DNA of 64,000 nucleotides from Cenococcum geophilum 1.58 (taxonomy: Eukaryota; Ascomycota; Dothideomycetes; Gloniales; Gloniaceae), in contig KV748207.1 of NCBI GenBank assembly GCA_001692895.1, positions 1,736,001-1,800,000 of the forward strand, read 5' to 3'. Positions 1 through 9,649 of this stretch are shown one piece after another. Numbering within the stretch: the stretch's first letter is position 1; each line of letters starts with the position of its first letter. The notes beneath the pieces are model-generated. The model was not told where the DNA came from. It did no database searches and saw only the letters and a program-made list of their open reading frames with translations. A program made the translations under genes and the position numbers.

Positions 1-120
1 AGGTTCTATAATAGAGGGACGCGTAGTGGGAAAAGGAGTAGTTTATAGATAAGGGTAGGGATATACTACTTAATGGATATATAGAGGACGAGTTTAAGAG
101 TGTCTACCACGAGCTATAGG
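1..120 (+). pseudogene. Crypton-like tyrosine recombinase, piece 1 (5' side cut by window edge)
   Basis: This short stretch is the upstream part of the recombinase pseudogene that continues at 8444. The reading frame that ends at 120 resumes in phase at 8444 once Gypsy-I and one copy of the 5-bp target duplication (atagg) are removed; the joined frame then runs straight into the recognisable recombinase core. The piece has in-frame stops at likely Gln/Trp positions, as expected from RIP. The true start lies left of the window. Assignment rests on continuity with the better-preserved pieces, because this part alone shows no diagnostic motif. Confidence 0.5.
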
Positions 121-345
121 TATTATGGCACTGGCGGAAAACGGCAGAACTTAGTGGCAGAACTTAGTAGAACTTTGCGGTTACGTGACTAGAGGACCAT
201 ATAAAAGAACCCTACTTTAACTGGCGCTGCTCTTCTTCTCCTTTCCTTTCCCTAGCTTTAGATTCTCGTTTATAGACAATCTAATTATACAGGCTTGCTC
301 ATCCCTTATACCGTGCTTATGCCTTAATTAACTAAGTCGTTAACA
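121..345 (+). repeat. Gypsy-I 5' LTR
   Basis: This is the left member of a direct-repeat pair with 8203-8438. It begins with a mutated TG (ta) and ends in CA (taaca). It contains tandem copies of a motif around cagaacttag, then a TATA-like tract (ccatataaaag) and a pyrimidine-rich stretch. The left target duplication atagg directly precedes it. It is 11 bp shorter than its partner because of one fewer tandem motif. Confidence 0.9.
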
Positions 346-599
346 TTATCTAAAGCTTAAACCACCCTTTCTTCCTAAGAAGGAACTTAAATATATCTAT
401 AGGACCATAAATAGGATAAGAACACAGAATAGGACCCTAAGGATATTACTAGAACCTTAAGAAAAGGACTTATAAAACACGCACAGACTAGAACCCTTAA
501 AGAAATTACCCGGAATTACCTAATACCTTAGCACTATACTATAAAACATAGTAGTAGGTAAAGCAGCTATAGGACCCATAAACGTCTTAGATAAAGAAA

Positions 600-2064
600 T
601 AATTAATATCTCGACCCCTTAGGCAGAGCTTATAGCAGCTAATACTAAAATTAAATAACTATAAGAACTACTTAAAACTAGAAGCACCTCTATATCTAGC
701 AAGGACCTATTAAACAGACTTACTATAATCCTTAAGGCCCTAGCCTAATGTATAGCATTAGGATCGTCGTGGTCCGTAAAGGTCGCGGACCCCCCATTAC
801 TTATAGACGGAGTTAACCCTATATTTAATAATTAGAAGCTTTAATTATAGGATAAGCTTAAAGTTAATACGGACTACTTCCCTACTACTTAAGCTAAAAT
901 AGCCTACGTTTTCGGCCGTACCGGTGGAGATGTATAGATATATCTACGTCCGCGATACGCCTAGGACTTAGCAGAACTCTTCCTCTCTAAAGAAGAAATA
1001 ATTAACTACCTATCTTCTATCTATAAGGACCCTTTTAGGGCATAGAACGCCCGCCTTAGCTATAAAAGTCTAAATATAAAAATAACGGAGACCTTTTTAG
1101 CCTTTTAGACCCGCTTCTTATACCTAGCCGGATAAGCCTAGATTCCCTAGGAAGACCTACTTCTAGACCTTTTTAATAAGCTTACCCTAGACCTACAGCG
1201 GGCCGTACTATTAGCTTTTACTACTATATAGACGTTAAAAGAACTTATAGACTACTGCCTAGCTATTAACTAAGGCCTCCGTTAAATTAAGGTACAAGCT
1301 ACCCGGATAAAGGCTAGGAATCCCCTAAATTAAGCTATAAGCAATATAAGAACGGCCTATAATACCCCAGTTTAATCTATAACGCCTATTACACTAGCCG
1401 CCAACCTAGCAATTAGCTGTATAGCTAGCCCTACTGCGGGCTAAGCGCTTACTTAGCCTACCTACAGTAACCCCTATATATAGGCCCTTAGCGATTAAGG
1501 GGCTTACTTCTTATACGGTTAAAAAGGCTACCCTATAAGGAACTGCCTAATAAAGGCAAAAGCGGATAAGGTTTTATTAATCCAGAAGGATAATACGGAG
1601 TTAGAAAAAGAGAAACCCTAGAGAAAAACTCCTCTTTAGGGTTAAAAGGGATTAATATATTATATGTTAATCTAGGTTAGCTAATTAGTAGAAGAAGCTG
1701 CACTATCCCTTATACTTTATTCCGCAATAAATACCAAGTTTTAACCTCTACCTTAGCTAACTCTAGAGTAAATGCCTTTACCCTATTTAACACCTAGTGT
1801 GCTGTAAAGCTAGCTAACTTTCTTAATGTACCTATTGAAGACCTACCTAAACTAATTCCTATTCGCGGGTATAATGGACGGGTAAGGTAACCTATTATAA
1901 GTATTTTGTAAATATACCTCTACGTTAATAGGCGAAGGTAGTATAACGTCCCCTTCCTAATTACGGACCTTAGAAGCTATAATATAATCTTAAGGAGAAA
2001 ATAGCTAGCCTATTTAGGCTTATAGCTTAACGTATAAAGTAGACAGCTTATCTAGCCTAAAACC
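600..2064 (+). pseudogene. gag: Gypsy-I gag, degraded
   Basis: The degraded frame resembles chromovirus Gag: a capsid-type region at about 780-1300 (a stretch ending in a DYCLAI-like motif), followed by a nucleocapsid zinc knuckle at 1505-1546. The knuckle keeps CX2CX4HX4C spacing, but the first two Cys and the His now read Tyr; only the last Cys survives. Tyr codons in place of Cys and His are what G-to-A and C-to-T changes produce. Multiple TAG/TAA stops interrupt the frame. A protease-like region probably follows at about 1690-2064 but is cut by the nested element. Gag would form the cytoplasmic virus-like particle that packages element RNA. Confidence 0.7.
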
Positions 2065-2227
2065 TGTTACGGCTCGTATAAATGCCTCTGAACCGAAGCT
2101 TGTAGAATGCTGTATTACGAAGATACTAAGCTAAGGAGCAGAGAAGGTCGAGGAAAGGACATGTCTATATATAGGCGCCAAGTCTCCAAGCGAGCCCCTA
2201 ACTAGGGTCTATAACAATGCCGTGACA
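2065..2227 (-). repeat. Non-autonomous element 1, 3' LTR (minus orientation)
   Basis: This is the 163-bp LTR, with TG...CA ends on either strand. Read on the minus strand it carries a TATA-like tract (RC of ctatatatagg, about 2164-2174). It ends in the segment shared with Gypsy-2 LTRs. Confidence 0.88.
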
Positions 2228-2243
2228 TCACCCCCTCCTTTAA
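2228..2243 (-). other. Polypurine tract of non-autonomous element 1
   Basis: On the minus strand a purine run (aaaggaggggg followed by tga) directly abuts the LTR start. This is the plus-strand priming site of an LTR retrotransposon and it fixes the element's orientation. Gypsy-2 has a closely similar tract before its 3' LTR at 17337-17349. Confidence 0.75.
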
Positions 2244-2353
2244 GAAAGCCTGCCCTCAGGCTTTATATAAGCCCCTTATTAGAAAAGAGAGAAAAAAAGA
2301 AATTTGGCATTTAGGCGCTCGATCGCGATGTCGGTTAACCTAGGACTTGCAGT

Positions 2354-2515
2354 AGTCCTGCAGCTCCTGCTGCTGTGGGGGTATATCACTATACCTGGTT
2401 GACGTAGGGCAGGCAGCCGTCCTACAGCTCCTGTGAGGGGTATATTGCTATACCCAGTTGACGTAGGGCAGGCAGCCGTCCTGTAGCTCCTGCTGCTGCG
2501 AGAGGTATATCGCTA
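2354..2515. repeat. Tandem repeat, about 60-bp unit, three copies
   Basis: Three consecutive copies share the blocks cagctcctgctgctg, ggtatat and gtagggcaggcagcc. The copies vary in number of ctg triplets. The third copy is partial. They lie in the interior of non-autonomous element 1 and contain unmutated CpA and TpG sites, unlike the host element. Confidence 0.8.
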
Positions 2516-2694
2516 GGAGCCCTCCGTTGGTCGTCGTTCCTCCTTTAGAACTCCGGTACCTCCTAGCTCTACTATCCCCCCTTTTGTTATGGCGCGCCCC
2601 GAGCCATAAAAAAAGCCCCCCTAATCCCCCTCTTATAAAAAGGTAGGTGAAAAGGTTTTAATAAGGGTGGGAGGGTTAGGGAGTTGTAGCTCGC

Positions 2695-3650
2695 ATATAT
2701 ATCGGCACGAGCTCTTGTCCGTTTGGTAGTAGTACGGTGCTAGCGACAAAGTCGTATTCTAGGGAGCAAAACTCTACCTAGTTGTGTTTGGGCCGCAGGC
2801 GTATTGGCACGGTGTCTTATTGGTGGTGGTTCGCAGGCGTATCGGCGCGGTGACTTGTCGGGATTGTAGCAGTATAGTGCTAGCGACGGGCCATATTTTA
2901 GGGAGCAAAGCTCTACCTTGTATACAGTTATTACTGCAGGCGGAGCAGTAGAAGTTGGTTGGCTGCAGGTAGGGCAGTAAGTGGTCGATTAGCCGCAGGT
3001 AAAGCAGTAAGGGTTGGTCGACTGCTGATAAAGCAGCGAGGGTTGGTTAGCTGTAGGTAGAGCAGTAAGGGTTTATTGCGATAGTAGGTGTATCGGCGCT
3101 ATCATTATCTGGTTCTAGCAGTACGGTGCTAGTGATAGGGTCGTTTTCCGTAGGCAAATCGGCACGGAATCTTGTCGGCTCGTATGCGTATCGGTACAAG
3201 TCTCTTGTCAGATTCGCAGGCTTATCGGCACGAGGTTTTGTCGGTTTGGGCAGTACAGTGCCAGCGACGGGGTTCGGGCGCAGGCGTATCGATGCGGCGC
3301 TTGTCGGTCGGGTAGCAGTACGGTGTAAGCGTCAGGTAGTAGATAGCAGGCGTATCGGCGCTATCGTTGGTCGATTGATCGCAGGCGTATCAGCGCGATC
3401 GTTCGGTCGGTGGATTGTAGGCATAACGACACAATCGGTTAGTCGGTTTGCATTCGAACCACGTTCGGGCCGTATTCGAATCGCAGGCGTATCGCAGGCG
3501 TATCGCAGGCGTATCGGCGCGATCGTTCGGTCAGTGGGACTGTAGGCGTACTGGCACAGCCGTGGTCTAGTTCGTGGTGTCGCAGGCATATCGGCACGAC
3601 AGGTTATCGGGTTCGGGGTTTGGGGTAGCAGTACGGTGCAAGCGTCAGGT
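2695..3650. repeat. GC-rich minisatellite-like array in non-autonomous element 1
   Basis: A motif near gcaggcgtatcggc recurs about 14 times, in places head to tail (3481-3515). It is interspersed with about six copies of a second motif near cagtacggtgctagcg. Between 2938 and 3070 a third unit (gcaggtagggcagtaag-like) is repeated four times. The array leaves a 139-codon frame open at 3126-3545, whose translation is only the repeat and shows no protein signature. No function is apparent; it may be structural RNA or filler needed for packaging length. Confidence 0.75.
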
Positions 3651-3744
3651 CCTTCCTAATTGATTTCGTCTCTCCTTGTACGGCTCAGTATCAATCAGGG
3701 TGGTTATCGCAGCGTAGTAGCTAGGGGATAACGGGTAGGATTCG

Positions 3745-3900
3745 TTTTAGAGGATACCGTGGATAACATACACCTACCGCCCAATGGCACGGCTCGGGTT
3801 ATAAGTTAGCTTGTTTTGGCTGTCGGCCCGAACCTAATGCATACTAGAGGACTTCGTGGATAACATGCACCTACCGCCTAATAGCACGGCTCGGGTTATG
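3745..3900. repeat. Direct repeat pair, ~55 bp, inside non-autonomous element 1
   Basis: The block around cgtggataacatacacc and the following cacggctcgggttat occurs at 3747-3802 and again at 3844-3899, about 97 bp apart, with few differences. It is non-coding. Confidence 0.75.
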
Positions 3901-4261
3901 TCTCGGCTTATCTTAGCCAACACTACGGGATTAGTTCTAGGCTTAGTGATAGGATTATAATGTCGTTCTCTATAGTACTAGGCTAAGTTTCAACCGAGGT
4001 CGTCTCTGAAGCTTATACAACTCCGTATTAGTCGAAAAGGTTAGGGGGGGTTCTAGAGAGCCGCGCTTAATCTAGTAGGGTAGTAGTAGGCTGCAAGCCA
4101 TCGTATCCTTAGCCATCGAAGTCGGCATTTAATCGTAACCGCAGGAGACCTTCTAGCTGCTTGAATACCGGCTCCCGGTTTAATAATAGCGACTCGACGC
4201 ATCGATGACGCGCAGCTAGGGGTGTTTAACGCGTGTTCTCCGCAAGAACACGTGGGACGGG

Positions 4262-4351
4262 GGTAGGAGATTATCTAGGCCTTCCTAGGCGAGGTAAAGA
4301 GGGAGCTTTAAAACGAATAAAGTCCCCCCCGGGTGGGTGAGCTTAGTATAA
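4262..4351 (-). promoter_or_regulatory. Leader shared with Gypsy-2 (primer-site region and possible packaging signal)
   Basis: Read on the minus strand, the bases just inside the 5' LTR (ttatactaagctc) match those just inside the Gypsy-2 5' LTR at 11587-11599. A second block (RC of 4262-4291, around cctaggaaggcctagataat) matches the twice-repeated block at about 11606-11634 and 11706-11734 of the Gypsy-2 leader. Conserving LTR-adjacent leader while losing all coding sequence is what a trans-mobilised element needs: primer annealing and RNA packaging. The packaging role is inference. Confidence 0.6.
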
Positions 4352-4514
4352 TGTTACGGCTCGTACAATTGCCTCTAAACCGAAGCTTGTAGAATGCTGT
4401 ATTATAAAGATACTAAGCTAAGGAGCAAAAAAGGTTGAGGAAAGGACACGTCTATATACAGGCGCTAAGTCTCCAAGCGAGCCCCTAACTAGGGTCTATA
4501 ACGGTGCCGTGACA
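4352..4514 (-). repeat. Non-autonomous element 1, 5' LTR (minus orientation)
   Basis: This is the partner of 2065-2227, of equal length (163 bp). It is followed at 4515-4519 by the target duplication aaacc, after which the Gypsy-I interior resumes. Confidence 0.88.
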
Positions 4515-4519
4515 AAACC

Positions 4520-7500
4520 CTACCCCTAACCCCTTCTTTTATAAAAGAAATTAGCATTATAATGGAAAACCTAGTATAACCCTAGATTAATACTATCTAC
4601 TAGGCTAACACTATACGTAGAGACTAGGCCTTTAAGAAGGATATATAGCTTAACCTACAACGGATCCGTATACTACGCTGCCCCTAGACTACCTATATTA
4701 CGCCACCCACACCATAGACTTAGGAAGTTAACAGTAACCTACTTAAGTCCCCGGTAGAGAACCTAGGCCCTATATAGCTATAATAGAAGGCTAGGAATAT
4801 TAGACGGTATACTAAACTAATAGACCGAAAGGATAACTTATGGAAAATAGAACGTGAGCTAAGGAAGATTATAAACCCTATACCGCAAAATACGGCCTAA
4901 TAAATATCCGTAAAGAAACCTACGGACCTCCTACTAGTTAATATCTACTATATTAGCGCTATAGGATTCTACTAGAACTTAGTTTAGCTAGATACCGTTA
5001 CCTTTATAACTAGCTTATATAAAATTAATTAAATAATTAAAGAAAAAGAGACCCTAGCCTAAGAAGAGGATAAGCTTATAGATAAGGAGCTAGTAGAACG
5101 GAAACTACCCTATTAGTACCGAGAGTTTAAGGATATATTCTCTAAGGCAGCCTCTAATATACTTCTACCCTACTAACTATACAACTATAAGATCGAGATT
5201 AAACTAGATAAGAAAAATATCCTTAGCTATACCCCCCTTTATAAACAATCTATTGCCGAATTATAGGCTACTAAGTAGTATATTATAGACAACCTAGTAA
5301 AGGGGTTTATTAAGCCTAGTTAGGCCCTATTTTTTTTAATAAAAAGCCAAATAAAGGACTTCGTTTCTACATTAACTACTATAAGCTTAATAATATAACC
5401 TACAAAGACCGTTATCCGCTACCCTTACTAGATAAGATGCTAGCCTAAATAAATAGAGCTAAGGTATTTACAAAGCTTAATATCCGCTAGGCCTTCTACT
5501 AAATTAGGATAAACCCTAGATCTATAGACCTTATTACATTTTAGACTTAATACGGATCGTATAAATATAAAGTACTTCCCTTTAGACTAACTAACGGACC
5601 TACTATATACCAACGATATATAAACGATATACTCTTTAACTACCTTAATGACTTCTATACAGCCTACCTAAATAATATTATAATTTACTCTAAAAACAAG
5701 TTAAAATACAAGGAGCACGTCTATAAGGTCCTATAATAGCTCTATAACGCTAGCCTCCAGGCCAATATCAAGAAGTTAGAGTTTAGTATAAAGTAAATAA
5801 AGTACTTAGGGTTTATTATTAGTATAGACGGAATTAAGGCAGACCCGGAAAAAACGGCCGTAATTAATTAATAGAAACTACTATGGACCGTAAAAGGGAT
5901 ATAGTCATTTCTAGGCTTCTATAACTTCTACTAACGCTTTATTAAAAACTATAGCAGGATTACTCGGCCCCTTAGCCGCCTTATAATAAAGGACTAGCCC
6001 TTCTACTTTAACACTGTATATAGGCAGGCTTTTAATAAACTTAAGAAACGGCTAATCTCCGCTCCTTTACTCGCCCACTTTAACCTAGAACGGCCCTTAA
6101 TACTAGAAACGGATGCCTTAGATGGTGTTATTATTGGCATTTATTCCCAAAAGTAGACGGACGGGAAATAGCACCCCATTACTTACTACTTAAAGACTAT
6201 AGTAGATACTAGGCTAAACTACCCAATTTATAATAAAGAAATGTTGGCTATTATCTATAGCTTTTAGCACTGGCGAGTATAGCTAGAAGGGACCCCCAAA
6301 CCTATTTAAGTGGTTTTAGATTATAAGGCCTTAGAATATTTTATAATAATAAAAGCCCTTACGGCCTAGTAAGCGCGCTAGGCGGATATCCTATCTTAGT
6401 TTAACTTCCTAATTATATATAGGCCCAGCGCCACTAACTGTGCGGACGCTCTTATAAGGCGTAAACAGGACCTAAATAACTAGATAGCCGCGAAGATCTT
6501 ATTACAGACCTAGACGCTACTATAACTAGAGCACCTTAACCCTTAAATACGGGAAGAACTAAGTACTAAATCTTTAAGCGCCGAGATATATCCTATTAAC
6601 CCTATGGAATTTGACCTTATTAATAAACTACTATAAGTAAACCATACGGACCCTTCTCTACAGGAGTACCGCGAAAAGGTAAAGGATATTACTAGCCTAT
6701 AGTCCCTTAAAAATAGACTACTTAAGCACTAAAAACGTCTAGTAGTAGTAGAAGAATAGAACTTATAAACCCGGCTTATTACCAAAGCATATACCCAGGT
6801 CTCTACGGCCTACCCTAAAAAAAAAAAACCTGTAAGATTATTAGTAACCGTTACTACTAGCCCAAAAGAGTTATGGATATTAACCGTTATATACAGAACT
6901 GCAACAACTGCCGTAGGTTTATAATCCCATAAGATAAGACCCCAGGACTATTAAAGCCACTCCCAATACTAGAGCGCCCCTAGCAGTATATCTCTATAAA
7001 CTTCTACAAACTACTAGTAGACCGTAACGGTTACGATATAGTTATAATCTTAGTTAACCATTTTAGTAAACGCCCTTTCTTAATCCCCTGTTATAAGAAT
7101 ATTAATGCTAAAGAGGCGGCCTAACTATATATCTACTATATCTACCAAATTTATGGACTATTAGACACTATTATATTAGACCGCGGACCGCAGTTTATAT
7201 TAGCTTTTTAGAATGAGTTTACCCGAATCCTAGGAATTAGGCTAAAGCTTTCTAATGCGTACCACCCCTAGATAGATGGCTAGACGGAAATTATAAATTA
7301 ATACTTAGACTAGAGACTTCAGCCCTTTATTAACTACTTTTAGGATAATTAGAATAAACTACTACCCCTTATAGACTACGCCCAGGTGACCCTACCCCAT
7401 AACTCTATAGGATTTACACCTATCTAACTAGAAATAGGGTATTTACCCTAAATAAGCTTTAACTAGGATAGGCTAGAAGGACCACAGACTGTATATAAGA

Positions 7501-8175
7501 AACTATCTTATAAGGAAGCCTAGTAGTACGCTAAGCGCTTAGAAGAAGCCTAGACGGTAGCCTGTATAGACTTAGAAAAGGCTTAGAAATTAATATAATA
7601 GTAGGTAAATAAGTATAGGCGAGAGCCTAACTTTACCGTGGGTAATATAGTTTGGGTTATAACAAAAAAACTAAAAGATAGAACGGCCTAGCCGTAAGCT
7701 AGACTATTAGATAGCAGGGCTGTATATAGTCCTTAAGAAAATAGGCAACTTATATAAAGTAAAGCTCCCAGATTTAATTAAGGTTCACCCTATCTTCTTA
7801 CTAAATAAGCTACGGAAGGCCGCAAATAACCTATTACCTAGATAAAAGAACAAACCTCCCCTACTGATTTAAGTTAGTAGCGATAACGAATAGGAAATTA
7901 AAGAAATACTAGCCTATAAACTAGTATGGAAAACGTTAAAGTACTGCGTTAGTTGGAAAGGCTATAACCTAAATCCTACTTAGTACCCTATATAGAACTT
8001 TATCGGCAGTCCCTATAAGCTTTAAGAATTCTATAGCCGTTACCTAGTAAACTAGGACCCCTAAAGTACCTAGACGGGTAGATAGAGTGCTAGTATAGCG
8101 AAGATAATAGGCTACCGGAAGAACATAAAGATAAGAACGCCCTATGGGTATAATACGGATATATAAAGCCTAAGG
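4520..8175 (+). pseudogene. pol: Gypsy-I pol, degraded: reverse transcriptase, RNase H, integrase, chromodomain
   Basis: Reverse transcriptase lies at about 5330-6000; its YLDD active site reads YLNN at 5665-5676, both Asp lost by G-to-A. RNase H follows at about 6100-6480 and contains LETDAL. The integrase catalytic core is at about 7000-7320, with readable DRGPQF-like and HPxTDGxTEI-like motifs. A chromodomain lies at about 7890-8060, with KYRVSWKGY-like and YPxxNF-like motifs. Stops are numerous, mostly at Gln/Trp positions. Between RNase H and integrase an A-run (about 6819-6830) sits at a likely frameshift. The chromodomain marks a chromovirus, a clade whose integrases are known to target methylated-histone chromatin. 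Pol would convert element RNA to DNA and insert it; this copy cannot. Confidence 0.88.
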
Positions 8176-8202
8176 GCAGGCTTTTACGAAGGGGGGGGGT
8201 AA

Positions 8203-8438
8203 TATTACAGCACTAGCAGAAAACGGCAGAACTTAGTTAGTAGAACTTAGCAGAACTTAGCAGAACTTTGCGGTTACGTAACTAGAGGACTATATAAAAG
8301 AACCCTACTTTGACCGGCACTGCTCTTCTTCTCCTTTCCTTTCCCTAGCTTTAGATTCTCGTTTATAGACAATCCAATTATATAGGCTTGCTCGTCCCTT
8401 ATACCGTACTTATGCCTTAATTAACTAAGTCGCTAATA
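8203..8438 (+). repeat. Gypsy-I 3' LTR
   Basis: This is the partner of 121-345. It carries one extra 11-bp copy of the cagaacttag-type tandem motif (about 8226-8265), which explains its extra length. The target duplication atagg follows at 8439-8443. Confidence 0.9.
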
Positions 8439-8443
8439 ATAGG

Positions 8444-9227
8444 CCCGCGAAGACTCCTTACTAGAATACTCTATACGCTTATAGATATCCTACTAGGCTA
8501 CTATATACTTACCCACGGCGGTAACTAGCGCTCTGCTAAGATCTTAGACCTATTTACCTTTAAGTTTAAGGGGGAAGGCACTATACGCTATATACCCCTA
8601 ATATTTACTATACGCGCTAGTAAATAGAACTAGTACGGCCGCCTTAAGACTATTAGGGCTCTATATATTAAGAAGCCACTTATTTATATACTTAGTAGGC
8701 TAGTTTTCTACCTTTTATACCGCTAGGACTTTAGTAATAAGCCGTTCCTAGACTTTAGTAAGCAGTTAATATAGTATAATATCCGCCTAATTAAGGGCAG
8801 CGCTAGGGACTATAAGGTGGCCTTCTTATATAACTTATAGTAGGAGTAGGTTACTAAGGCGTTCTAGTCTATTAACGTCTTCTTATAGAAGAAGACCTAT
8901 ATTAGGCGAAGCGCTAACACTAAAATAGTAGAGCTAAAAGGGGTTAGCAAGGACTAGATTAAACGCGCTAATAGATAGAACTAGGAGTAGATAGTTAGCT
9001 ATTACTTAAACTCGCTACCATGGGAGTTTATACGGATAATAGCTAGCTATTTACTATAAATAGGCTGCTTTAAGATTTGTAGGGTAAGCGTCGCCCCCCC
9101 CCTGGCGTACTACTATTAGTAGTCTAGCTAGAGCTAAACGTCTAGAAGGGTTAGTTTAGCCCTTAGGTTAGCTAGGTTAATAACCTTACAGCTATAGGCG
9201 CTATAAGCCTCCTATTTTACCTCTAGG
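8444..9227 (+). pseudogene. Crypton-like tyrosine recombinase, piece 2 (catalytic core, Ndc10_II-like)
   Basis: The frame reads through the core of the fungal tyrosine recombinases called Cryptons, whose domain is known in proteins as Ndc10_II. Recognisable blocks are AKILDLFTFK (from 8535), a GRLKTIRAL-like stretch, FLDFSK-like, KGSARDYKVAFLYN-like, then a KKTYIRRSANTK and KGVSKD-IKRANR block, and YYLNSLPWEF with the likely nucleophile Tyr. The family His of the first catalytic box reads Tyr (CAT to TAT). In-frame stops fall at Gln/Trp positions, and one frameshift lies in the C-run near 9094. The frame then continues to the Gypsy-A junction and into piece 3. Cryptons cut and paste as DNA circles through this enzyme. 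Family assignment is from remembered motifs; a Crypton copy and a domesticated Ndc10_II gene cannot be told apart here. Confidence 0.7.
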
Positions 9228-9649
9228 TATAATGAAGTCTTATAGCGGAAACTACGGTAGACTTATTAATAGGCTAAGTATATAGGTAAACAAGAACTTA
9301 ACAACGTAATAATAACTAGTAGAGTGGTTGCCTAATAGATTAACTCTAATTATATTCTAAGATTTACTATAAAAAGAGAAGAACTATCTAGGTAAAAACT
9401 GTGGTCCTTTAAATACACAACTATACTCTTAGGAAATTCTCCTTATACATGAAGTACGTCTTATCTATAAGGTATATAAGTTCCTCCCGTTCCTCTTATT
9501 TAATATATAGTATAGTATATAACCTTAGTTACTATTCCTTATTATATAGTTCTACCGGCTCTATTTTAGACTATGCCTTAATTAACTAACTAGCTGCTTC
9601 CGACTCCTCTCCTAGTAGTTATAATATTATACTTAAAGCGTCCGTAACA
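9228..9649 (-). repeat. Gypsy-A 3' LTR
   Basis: This 422-bp LTR is homologous to 28809-29230 and to both Gypsy-B LTRs (425 bp). Its TG...CA ends are partly mutated (ta...ca). Confidence 0.9.

Larger units (their letters stand above)
2065..4514 (-). mobile_element. Non-autonomous LTR element 1, nested in Gypsy-I
   Basis: Two 163-bp direct repeats (2065-2227, 4352-4514) bound a 2.1-kb interior and are flanked by the 5-bp duplication aaacc (2060-2064, 4515-4519). The orientation is minus. On that strand a polypurine tract (RC of 2228-2243) precedes the 3' LTR. The last ~70 bp of the LTR, the ~13 bp after it and part of the leader match the corresponding parts of Gypsy-2 (11376-17560). No gag or pol similarity is visible. 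The interior is GC-rich, minisatellite-like sequence with far less CpA loss than its surroundings. It is best read as a LARD/TRIM-type parasite of the Gypsy-2 family. The two LTRs differ by eye at about 13 positions, all but one transitions. Confidence 0.88.
121..8438 (+). mobile_element. Gypsy-I: Ty3/Gypsy chromovirus (LTR retrotransposon), RIP-inactivated
   Basis: A complete LTR retrotransposon with LTRs at 121-345 and 8203-8438 and identical 5-bp target duplications (atagg at 116-120 and 8439-8443). It lies inside the Crypton-like recombinase frame. The interior reads gag, protease, reverse transcriptase, RNase H, integrase and chromodomain on the + strand, the chromovirus order. A polypurine tract (a G-run at 8191-8199) sits just before the 3' LTR. 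A non-autonomous LTR element (2065-4514) is nested inside; without it the element is about 5.9 kb, a normal length for the group. Every coding part carries many stops, so it is dead. Confidence 0.92.

Noticed and set aside
3126..3545. Open frame of 139 codons (+) and an overlapping minus-strand frame
   Set aside because: Both are translations of a GC-rich minisatellite in a non-coding LTR element; composition is repeat-driven and no protein motif is seen.
2354..3650. Possible CRISPR array from regular short repeats
   Set aside because: Units vary in length and sequence, spacers are not unique, there are no cas genes, and the genome is fungal.
8203..8438. Solo LTR
   Set aside because: It pairs with 121-345, has matching target duplications and encloses gag-pol, so it is a full element.
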